Assembly (NCBI RefSeq): GCF_002760435.1
Contig: NZ_AUUU01000101.1
Coordinates: forward strand, 1-64,000
Direction of reading: 5' to 3'
Length of the DNA stretch: 64,000 nt
Source: Clostridium sp. LS
GTDB lineage: Bacteria > Bacillota > Clostridia > Clostridiales > Clostridiaceae
Shown: in pieces, positions 57,588 to 64,000 of the stretch
How the letters are laid out: every line of letters starts with the position of its first letter
Numbering within the stretch: position 1 is the stretch's first letter
Program-made: the position numbers and the translations under genes
Notes under the pieces: generated by a model
What the model was told of the DNA's origin: nothing
Seen by the model: the letters and a program-made list of their open reading frames with translations, nothing else
Database searches by the model: none

Positions 57588-57636
57588 AGAGATAGTATTG
57601 AATTTTAACATATCTAATACTATCTCTACTTTTTTA
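57588..57636 (+). terminator. Terminator of the DMT transporter gene
   Basis: AGAGATAGTATT (57588-57599) pairs with AATACTATCTCT (57616-57627) around a 16-nt loop, followed by ACTTTTTTA. Confidence 0.88.
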
Positions 57637-57712
57637 CTTCTTATTCTTATTTCTATATTAATAAGACGTAAAACTCAATATTCTCTTAATTATTTAATTT
57701 ACTTTTTGCTAA

Positions 57713-58138
57713 TTAACATCTGATTCGCCTTATACAATCTATAGCATCTTCTCTTGTATTTTCGCATCCAGCTCTTTCACCTTGTTCAAATCCTTCGCAA
57801 AATCCGTCTTCGAAACCATCTTCAACACCATCACAATATCCATTATTATAACCTGCATTATAAGCATCTTCTAATGCATCTGCTCCAGGGTAAGGTCTTC
57901 TTCTGCATCTATTAACGTTTGCTCCAAGAGTACCAGTATTATTCCTACAATTGTTAACATTTGCTCCAAGTGTTCCGGCATTATTCCTGCAGTTGTTTAC
58001 ATTTGCTCCGAGGGTTCCGGCATTATTCCTACAGTTGTTTACATTTGCTCCGAGGGTTCCAGCATTATTCCTACAGTTGTTTACATTTGCTCCGAGGGTT
58101 CCAGCATTATTATATCTTCTACGACATCTGCAACTCAT
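57713..58138 (-). CDS. Cys-containing tandem-repeat protein of unknown function
   Basis: A 141-residue protein starting at ATG 58138 behind GGAGGAG. After MSCRCRRRY come five 14-residue repeats of NNAGTLGANVNNCR type (the last reads NTGTLGANVNRCR), each with one Cys and one Arg. The C-terminal third is acidic and has Gly at every fourth residue with aromatic neighbours (AGYNNGYCDG, EDGFEDGFCEGFEQG), then a Cys-Arg end (DCIRRIRC). No signal peptide or membrane helix. Regular Cys suggests disulfide cross-linking or metal binding in a structural layer such as the spore surface; this is inference only. I know no family for it. Confidence 0.75.
   Translation of the reverse strand: MSCRCRRRYNNAGTLGANVNNCRNNAGTLGANVNNCRNNAGTLGANVNNCRNNAGTLGANVNNCRNNTGTLGANVNRCRRRPYPGADALEDAYNAGYNNGYCDGVEDGFEDGFCEGFEQGERAGCENTREDAIDCIRRIRC
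57908..58117 (-). repeat. 42-bp tandem repeats, five copies
   Basis: TTTGCTCC (plus strand) recurs at 57918, 57960, 58002, 58044 and 58086, exactly 42 bp apart, in register with the 14-codon protein repeat. The units nearest the gene start are nearly identical, the one nearest the C-terminus most diverged, which suggests recent expansion from the 5-prime side. Confidence 0.92.
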
Positions 58139-58271
58139 TTTTTTCTCCTCCGTACTTTATAATTTGATATATTTGTTTAAAAGTTACCTAATGTTATACT
58201 ATGCAGGAAATATAAAATTTGCTATCACTTAAAATAAACTGCATTTGTATTTTTATATTATCAACATAAAA

Positions 58272-58297
58272 AATGCAGCCAAATTAATGACTGCATT
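58272..58297 (-). terminator. Terminator of the cadmium/zinc ATPase gene
   Basis: AATGCAG (58272-58278) pairs with CTGCATT (58291-58297), and the minus strand continues TTTTTTATG. It lies 11 bp after the stop at 58308. Confidence 0.78.
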
Positions 58298-58307
58298 CTT
58301 CACCAAA

Positions 58308-60515
58308 TTAAAAATTGTCTACCTTCATAGCTCTCATAGCATTTAAAACTGCTAGAAGAGCAACTCCAACATCGCCAAATACTGCTTCCCACATAGTACC
58401 GAGTCCAAAAGCTACAAGTACTAAAATTACAAGTTTAATACTTAAAGCAAAAATAATATTCTGCATTACTATATTTCTTGTTTTCTTTGCTATTTTTATA
58501 GCTGATGCAATTTTGGAAGGTTCGTCAGTCATTATAACAACATCAGCCGCCTCTATTGCAGCATCTGAACCAACCCCGCCCATTGCTATTCCGATATCTG
58601 CCCTAGCTAAAACAGGAGCATCATTTATGCCATCACCAACAAATACAACTTTGCCCTTAGGTGATTTTTCTTCAAATAATAGTTCAAGCTTTTCTACTTT
58701 TTGGTCTGGTAATAATTCAGCATGAACTTCATCCAAGCCTAATTCTTTAGCAATTTTAGTTCCAACTACCTTATTATCACCTGTAAGCATTACTGTTTTC
58801 TTTACTCCAATATCTTTTAATGCTTTTATAGCTTTTTTAGAATCTTCTTTAACTTCGTCCGATATAACTATATACCCGGCATATTTTTTTTCTATTGCAA
58901 TATGAACTACAGTACCTATAGTTTCAACTTGTTTATATTCTATAGCTTCTCTATCCATTAATTTATAATTACCAGCAAGTACTTCCTTACCTTCAAGGAT
59001 TGCTTTAACACCATGACCTGATATTTCTTCGTAATTATTTATCTTATCTCTTATTATTTCCTTATCATATGCCTTTAGAATAGATGTTGCTATTGGATGA
59101 TTTGAATAATTTTCTGCATAAGCAGCACAAGCTACAAGTTCATCTTTAGTAATATTATTTTCTGGTTTAATTTCTGTTACTTTAAATATTCCTTTTGTAA
59201 GTGTTCCTGTTTTATCAAATACAACCATTTCGACATCATTTAGGGCTTCAAGGTAATTTCCACCTTTAACCAATATCCCATTTTTTGATGCCCCTCCTAT
59301 TCCTCCAAAGAAACCAAGAGGTATAGATACAACTAAGGCACAAGGACAAGAAACAACCAAAAATGCTAGTGCTCTGTAAACCCACTCTGAAAATGTTGCT
59401 CCTTGTATTATAAAAGGTGGAATTATAGCTAGTGCTAATGCTGCAAAAACAACAGCGGGTGTATAAAACCTCGCAAATTTTGTTATAAAATTTTCTGTTG
59501 GTGCTTTCTTGCTGCTTGCATTTTGGACTAAATCTAATATTTTTGAAACGGTAGAATCACCAAATTCCTTCTCTACCTTTATTGTCAAAAGTCCGCTCTT
59601 GTTTATAACTCCACTTAGAATATCATCCCCCATCCCTACCTCTCTTGGGACAGACTCACCAGTTAATGCAGCAGTATCAACCATTGAATTTCCTTCGATT
59701 ATTTTACCATCTAAAGGAACTTTCTCTCCTGGTTTCACTACTATTACGTCGCCTATTCTAACATCTTCCGGATCTACTTTTCTTATATCATTATTTTCCT
59801 TTAAATTAGCAAAATCCGGTCTAATATCCATAAGCGCTGAGATAGATTTTCTTGAGCGATTAACCGCCATATCTTGAAACATTTCTCCTATTTGATAGAA
59901 AAGCATAACTGCAACGCCTTCTGGGTATTCACCTATAGCAAAAGCACCAATAGTTGCTATACTCATTAAGAAGTTTTCATCAAACACTTGACCTTTTATA
60001 ATATTTCTAAAAGCACCTAAAATTACTTCTCCACCTATTAGAATATAACTTGTCAGATATAACAATAATTCCATTGGATTAGAAAGCTTCATTACAGTTG
60101 CTATTCCAAAAATTATTGCACCAATTATTAACCTAATAATTTCACTTTTATTATTTTCTTCAGCAACTTCTTCAGCTTTATTTTTTAAGTTATTACTTTT
60201 GCTACCTATTACAACCACTTTTACATCGGGTTCTATTCTCTTAACTATTTTCTTAACATTATCTATAATATCATTTAGCTTTAATGAATCTTCTATTTCA
60301 AGTATAAGCTTAGTTGAAATAAAATCTACCATTGCAGATTTAACCCCATCTATATTACTTGATTCTCTTTCTATTTTAGCAGCACAATTACCACAGCATA
60401 ATCCTTCAAGTAAAATCTCTTTTTTTATAAATTCTTTTTTACCTTTATTAGATTCATTCTTAATTGATAATTTTGCATTAACTGGACTAGTAGTTATTTT
60501 TATATTACTTGCCAT
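58308..60515 (-). CDS. cadA: Heavy-metal P-type ATPase, CadA/ZntA type
   Basis: A 735-residue P1B-type pump that exports Cd, Zn or Pb ions. The N-terminal HMA domain has LEGLCCGNCAAKIE; an Asp/Glu-free basic segment follows; membrane helix 6 carries the metal site SCPCALVVSIPLGFFGG; the phosphorylation site is FDKTGTLTKG; the ATP-binding HP motif lies in YSNHPIATSI; the hinge is GDGINDAPVLARADIG. The end GDVGVALLAVLNAMRAMK is typical of the Zn/Cd/Pb group, not copper pumps. It lies 22 bp behind the ArsR-type regulator gene and is probably in its operon. Confidence 0.93.
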   Translation of the reverse strand: MASNIKITTSPVNAKLSIKNESNKGKKEFIKKEILLEGLCCGNCAAKIERESSNIDGVKSAMVDFISTKLILEIEDSLKLNDIIDNVKKIVKRIEPDVKVVVIGSKSNNLKNKAEEVAEENNKSEIIRLIIGAIIFGIATVMKLSNPMELLLYLTSYILIGGEVILGAFRNIIKGQVFDENFLMSIATIGAFAIGEYPEGVAVMLFYQIGEMFQDMAVNRSRKSISALMDIRPDFANLKENNDIRKVDPEDVRIGDVIVVKPGEKVPLDGKIIEGNSMVDTAALTGESVPREVGMGDDILSGVINKSGLLTIKVEKEFGDSTVSKILDLVQNASSKKAPTENFITKFARFYTPAVVFAALALAIIPPFIIQGATFSEWVYRALAFLVVSCPCALVVSIPLGFFGGIGGASKNGILVKGGNYLEALNDVEMVVFDKTGTLTKGIFKVTEIKPENNITKDELVACAAYAENYSNHPIATSILKAYDKEIIRDKINNYEEISGHGVKAILEGKEVLAGNYKLMDREAIEYKQVETIGTVVHIAIEKKYAGYIVISDEVKEDSKKAIKALKDIGVKKTVMLTGDNKVVGTKIAKELGLDEVHAELLPDQKVEKLELLFEEKSPKGKVVFVGDGINDAPVLARADIGIAMGGVGSDAAIEAADVVIMTDEPSKIASAIKIAKKTRNIVMQNIIFALSIKLVILVLVAFGLGTMWEAVFGDVGVALLAVLNAMRAMKVDNF

Positions 60516-60537
60516 AATTATTCCCCCAATCTAAAAC

Positions 60538-60903
60538 TTATTTTTTCTCAGATATATGAATTAGCCCCTGATTGAAAATACTTTTAACATGATCATCATC
60601 CAATGAATAATAAACTACTTTACCATTTCTTTTATATTTTACTAGTCTCGCTTGCTTCAACACTCTTAACTGATGTGAAATGGCTGATTGTGTCATTCCA
60701 AGTAATGCTGCAATATCGCAAACGCACATTTCTGCTTCAGCTAGTGCCCATAATACTTTTATTCTTGTTGAATCTCCAAGTACTTTAAATAAATCAGCTA
60801 AATCATAAAGAGTTTCTTCTTCTGGTATAGCTTCCTTAACTTTATTAATTATATCCTCATGGATTATTGTACAATTACAAACTTCAATATTATTATTTTC
60901 CAT
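60538..60903 (-). CDS. cadC: ArsR/SmtB-family metal repressor, CadC-like
   Basis: A 121-residue metal-sensing repressor. The frame also opens at 60981, but that TTG is the -35 box itself; ATG 60903 has GAGAGTGA upstream and gives the usual CadC length. N-terminal Cys in EVCNC and the helix motif EMCVCDIAALLGM match the CadC Cd/Pb site; the DNA helix is TQSAISHQLRVLKQARLV; LDDDHVKSIFNQGLIH resembles the second (zinc) site. It should be released from its operator by Cd, Pb or Zn, inducing itself and cadA. Confidence 0.92.
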   Translation of the reverse strand: MENNNIEVCNCTIIHEDIINKVKEAIPEEETLYDLADLFKVLGDSTRIKVLWALAEAEMCVCDIAALLGMTQSAISHQLRVLKQARLVKYKRNGKVVYYSLDDDHVKSIFNQGLIHISEKK

Positions 60904-60927
60904 ATTTATCACTCTCTTTACTTGAAC

Positions 60928-60981
60928 ATATGAATATCTATTCATATATTCATTATATGCAATACATATATATTTTGTCAA
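60928..60981 (-). promoter_or_regulatory. cadC-cadA promoter with ArsR-type operator
   Basis: On the minus strand TTGACA (60981-60976) and TATAAT (60957-60952) are 18 bp apart, close to consensus. Right behind the -10 lies the perfect palindrome ATATGAATA-TC-TATTCATAT (60928-60947, as read on the plus strand), which fits the ArsR/SmtB 12-2-12 operator type. A bound repressor would cover the transcription start. Confidence 0.85.
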
Positions 60982-61051
60982 TTGAATTGAGAATAATTTT
61001 CAAGTTTTCCAAACAACTAAAATAGAGCTATGGTATTCTCCATAACTCCAT

Positions 61052-61930
61052 CTATAGCTCATTATTATCAGGTTCAACGTGGACAACTACATCAGTAATT
61101 TCAAATTCTATTCTCAATTTTTCATCAATTTTTTCAGTAATACTATGTCCTTCAGCTACTGTTAGTTCAGAACTTACCTTTACTATAACATCAAGTAGAA
61201 TATTATTTCCATGAACACGAGCTCTTATGTCCTTAATATCCTTAACTCCCTGTACCTTCTTTATAGTTTGTGTTATATTCTCAAGCTTTTCCTTGCTGAA
61301 CCCATCAGAAAGATTATGAGAAGCTTCTCTAAATATATCCCATCCTGTTCTTAAAATTAAAATACTTACAATTACAGCAGCAAGAGGATCTATCCAAGGC
61401 AATCCAAATTGAGAAGCTATAATTCCAATAGTAGTACCAACACCTACCCATGCATCAGAAAGATTGTCTTTCGCAGCAGCCATAAGACCGGAACTATTTA
61501 TTTTTATAGCAATTTTTTTATTGTATCTATATACCATATATATTACAATTGCGCAAAAAATCGCAACAGCTGCAGATACTAAGTCAGGAGCTTGTGCTCT
61601 AAAAAAAATAACCGATTTAATAGCGTTATACAATACATCCATTCCAACAGCAAGCATAATTAAGGATGCAATTAAAGATGCTATTGTCTCGGCTCTAAAA
61701 TGCCCATAAGGATGATCATCATCAGCCGGCTTTCTAGATATTTTAAGTCCAATTAATACTGCAAATGACGCTATTATATCTGTAGTATTATTTACCCCAT
61801 CAGCTAGTAATGCCTCAGATTTTGCTAAATACCCTATACCAAGTTTTAACAAGGATAAGGTAATATACGCTATAATACTCACTCTTGCACCGCGTTCTGC
61901 TAGCTTTAGATTATTATAATTCCCCTCCAT
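61052..61930 (-). CDS. Cation diffusion facilitator family metal exporter
   Basis: A 292-residue CDF transporter with six membrane helices, exporting Zn, Mn, Fe or Cd in exchange for protons. The metal site lies in LLADGVNNTTDI and DDDHPYGHFRAE (helix 2) and LSDAWVGVGT (helix 5: one Asp near the expected His/Asp). The C-terminal cytoplasmic domain (residues about 205-292) has the ferredoxin-like fold of the family and HVEPD at the end. The N-x-x-x-D instead of H-x-x-x-D in helix 2 is often linked to Mn or Fe transport; this is tentative. It lies 71 bp upstream of the cadC promoter on the same strand. Confidence 0.9.
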   Translation of the reverse strand: MEGNYNNLKLAERGARVSIIAYITLSLLKLGIGYLAKSEALLADGVNNTTDIIASFAVLIGLKISRKPADDDHPYGHFRAETIASLIASLIMLAVGMDVLYNAIKSVIFFRAQAPDLVSAAVAIFCAIVIYMVYRYNKKIAIKINSSGLMAAAKDNLSDAWVGVGTTIGIIASQFGLPWIDPLAAVIVSILILRTGWDIFREASHNLSDGFSKEKLENITQTIKKVQGVKDIKDIRARVHGNNILLDVIVKVSSELTVAEGHSITEKIDEKLRIEFEITDVVVHVEPDNNEL

Positions 61931-61959
61931 GCTTTCCCTCCTTATTTTAAAATAATATT

Positions 61960-62223
61960 TTACTGTTCCACAGCTGGAATTAGGAACGAAGCTACATATA
62001 AATCGCTATCAGAACGAAGAGCATGCATAACTCCTGCTGGAACAATAAAAACCTTTCCTACTGCTAATTCTATTTCACTATCATCAAGTACACCAAACCC
62101 TTCGCCTTTAATACAATAAAAAACTTCATCATGTTTTGGATGATTATGTAACTCGACCTTTTTATCTGCTGGAATATGATATACGTTATTTAAAATTGAG
62201 CTTTTAAAATTTTCTAAATCCAT
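61960..62223 (-). CDS. Small cupin-domain protein
   Basis: An 87-residue single cupin barrel. The metal motif pieces are VELHNHPKHDEVFYCIKGEG (G-x-x-x-x-x-H-x-H-type) and FIVPAGVMHALRS. Function unknown; small cupins bind metal or a small ligand. GGAGA precedes ATG 62223. It lies 29 bp upstream of the CDF gene, so metal-linked regulation or co-expression is possible. Confidence 0.85.
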   Translation of the reverse strand: MDLENFKSSILNNVYHIPADKKVELHNHPKHDEVFYCIKGEGFGVLDDSEIELAVGKVFIVPAGVMHALRSDSDLYVASFLIPAVEQ

Positions 62224-62515
62224 AATAATTTCTCCTTTGAATTAATATAAAATATTATTTATTTTATTATGAGTAATTTCTCTATATAAAATTCTTATTA
62301 AAAAAATGTGAATATCATACTTCGTTTTTATTATGAGATCCAATTTCCACTTAACATGTTTGCTCGGATATTCCATAATAATGCATTTATAATTAAAATG
62401 TTATTAATTCTTAATATTTATGTCACAGATTATGATATGTTATTATGCTATAATTTACACAAATTCATTTAATATTGCTATTCTACAAAATTTTTTCACT
62501 AAAGGAAGTGATTCT
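62224..62515. other. Intergenic region before the glycosyltransferase
   Basis: Divergent upstream regions for the cupin and glycosyltransferase genes. ATGCTATAAT near 62449 could be an extended -10. No hairpin or clear operator was found. Confidence 0.35.
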
Positions 62516-64000
62516 TTGAAGAAAATTAAAATTCTAGGCATAAAAACTTTCAATATTTTAAAATCTAATTATCAACTTTGCATGATATTACTATTATCCT
62601 CAATTCTTAATTTCTTAAATTTAGGAATTGAAGGATATGCAAATGAATATTATGCTGCTGGCATAAAAAGCATGACAATGAGTTTAAAAAATTTTTTCTT
62701 TGTTTCCTTTGATCCTTCTGGTTTTGTAACTATTGATAAGCCTCCAGTTGGCTTTTGGATACAAGCTATAAGTGCGAAGATATTTGGTTTTAGCGGCTTA
62801 AGTATTATTTTTCCTCAAGCTTTAGCTGGCATTATATCAGTAGGACTTTTATACTATACTGTTAATAGATCTTTTGGTAAAAAAGCAGGTCTTATTGCTG
62901 CATTATGCCTATCAATAACTCCTATTTTTGTTGCTGCAAGCAGAAATAACACAATAGATAATCTACTTGTTTTAACCTCAATAATATCATGCTTATTACT
63001 ATCATTAGCAGCAGAAAAAGGAAGTCTGAAATACTTATTAATAAGTTTAGCTTTTGTAGGAATAGGATTTAATATAAAAATGTTGGAAGCTTATATGATA
63101 TTACCAGCACTTTATATAACCTATTTATTCGCATCATCTATTTCAATAAAAAGAAAAATACAACACCTTTTATTGGGAACTGTAATTCTAACAGTTTTTT
63201 CATTTTCTTGGGCAGTAATTGTAGATTTAGTACCTGCTCAAAATAGACCTTTTATAGGAAGCAGCACTAATAATACTGTTACCGAACTAATTGCTGGTCA
63301 TAATGGAGCAGAAAGATTGAATTTTTCAATTAAATTCCCAGGAATCAATAAAAGTTCGCCTTCTAATTTATCGTCAAGCTCTAAAACAACTAATGTTAAT
63401 AATGATCCAGGTCAAACCACCAAAAATGCAATAAACAATGAAAGTATTTCAACTAATGGAAATCCAGGAGTTACAAGACTATTTTCTGAAAATAATTTAT
63501 CAGATCAAATAAGCTGGTTTTTACCCTTGGCATTGCTTGGGCTAATTGCCTCAATAATTAATCAGAAATATAGAAAAGTGGTTGATAAGCGAAAACAGCT
63601 AAATACTCTATTATGGGGAATGTGCTTAATTCCCGAGTGTATATATTTTAGTTATATAAAAAGCATTGGTCATGCTTACTACTTAACAATGATGTCACCT
63701 TCAATTGCTGCATTAGTTGGAATAGGTATTGTAACCATGTTGGAACTTTATAAGGAAGGTGGAGTTAAAGCATGGATATTGCCAATATCAATGCTTGTAA
63801 ATGGGGCAATTGAATCATTAATACTCTCCTATTACGAATTATATTATATTGCCAAAGAATTAATTTTAGTTATCGGAGTATTTTCATTTTTTTCTTCATT
63901 AATACTAATTATATGTATTTTTATTAAAAATACAGAAGATCAGAAAATAAAGAGACAATATATTTTTAAAAAGGTACTTTTAGCTGTAGCTTTTACAGGA
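62516..64000 (+). CDS. ArnT/YkcB-like membrane glycosyltransferase, C-terminus outside the window
   Basis: Four hundred and ninety-five codons are visible; the frame is open at the window end. TTG 62516 follows AAAGGAAGTGA. The family is GT-C type (PMT/ArnT), using polyprenyl-linked sugars. After one N-terminal helix, an extracytoplasmic loop carries EYYAAGIKSM and DPSGFVTIDKPPVGFW, the Asp/Glu loop characteristic of ArnT/YkcB relatives, then about ten helices. A Ser/Asn/Thr-rich extracytoplasmic stretch lies at about 285-320. The likely partner is a GT2 enzyme such as the one at 40.2 kb, but it is not adjacent. Confidence 0.85.
   Translation, partial: MKKIKILGIKTFNILKSNYQLCMILLLSSILNFLNLGIEGYANEYYAAGIKSMTMSLKNFFFVSFDPSGFVTIDKPPVGFWIQAISAKIFGFSGLSIIFPQALAGIISVGLLYYTVNRSFGKKAGLIAALCLSITPIFVAASRNNTIDNLLVLTSIISCLLLSLAAEKGSLKYLLISLAFVGIGFNIKMLEAYMILPALYITYLFASSISIKRKIQHLLLGTVILTVFSFSWAVIVDLVPAQNRPFIGSSTNNTVTELIAGHNGAERLNFSIKFPGINKSSPSNLSSSSKTTNVNNDPGQTTKNAINNESISTNGNPGVTRLFSENNLSDQISWFLPLALLGLIASIINQKYRKVVDKRKQLNTLLWGMCLIPECIYFSYIKSIGHAYYLTMMSPSIAALVGIGIVTMLELYKEGGVKAWILPISMLVNGAIESLILSYYELYYIAKELILVIGVFSFFSSLILIICIFIKNTEDQKIKRQYIFKKVLLAVAFTG

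Noticed and set aside
57951..58232. Plus-strand frames antisense to the 42-bp repeats, coding Phe/Ala/Pro or Leu/Arg repeats
   Set aside because: They are by-products of the tandem repeat: no ribosome site, odd composition, and the minus-strand frame has a strong start and sensible protein.

Overview
The window looks like chromosomal DNA of a low-GC, anaerobic, spore-forming Firmicute, most probably Clostridium sensu stricto. The reasons are AT-rich intergenic DNA, strong AGGAGG-type ribosome sites, a SleC-like cortex-lytic protein, a one-chain pyruvate:ferredoxin oxidoreductase, Hyp maturases and several clostridial families of unknown function (DUF2935, DUF3787). No rRNA, tRNA, CRISPR array, prophage or replication origin was found. 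Identifications rest on motif reading and recall of families; no database search was possible.

Layout. 1-6.7 kb: a partial choline-binding-type surface protein, two GNAT acetyltransferases, a SleC-like protein, an isochorismatase-like hydrolase divergent from an Lrp regulator, and an orphan galactose-binding-type protein. 6.8-11.2 kb, minus strand: a membrane protein ending in a Ser/Gly/Cys tail, a radical SAM/SPASM protein directly behind it, then an ABC ATPase and permease. This is the best candidate for an undescribed modification system. 11.3-15.4 kb: a beta-helix lipoprotein divergent from a two-component system, with a shared inverted repeat. 15.4-25.8 kb: a nine-gene chemosensory operon (cheW, mcp, cheR, cheA, hybrid kinase, two receivers, cheD, cheB).

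26-31.2 kb: a YyaL/DUF255 gene broken by two in-frame stops at its CxxC site, a DUF362 ferredoxin-like gene behind a promoter that closely resembles a SoxR/MerR site, a small membrane protein and a DMT transporter. 31.4-40 kb: nifJ, a DUF3787 miniprotein and hypCDEF. 40-50.3 kb: a GtrB-like glycosyltransferase, a diguanylate cyclase, a short FtsH-like protease, a Gln-rich protein, a FIST-GGDEF-EAL protein and a MalT-like regulator. 50.3-54.1 kb: a three-gene ABC exporter with an operator-like hairpin, and an IS1595-type ORF that seems to have lost its catalytic residues. 54.4-58.2 kb: DUF2935, a ComEC-like metallo-beta-lactamase lipoprotein, a second DMT transporter and a Cys-containing protein built on 42-bp tandem repeats. 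58.3-64 kb: a CadC/CadA/CDF metal-resistance set with a readable promoter and operator, a cupin, and the start of a membrane glycosyltransferase that runs off the window.

Themes are environmental sensing (chemosensory operon, one two-component system, two c-di-GMP proteins, a MalT-like regulator), export and metal homeostasis, and anaerobic redox metabolism. Several start sites were chosen by ribosome-site spacing instead of the longest ORF; these are noted in the entries.
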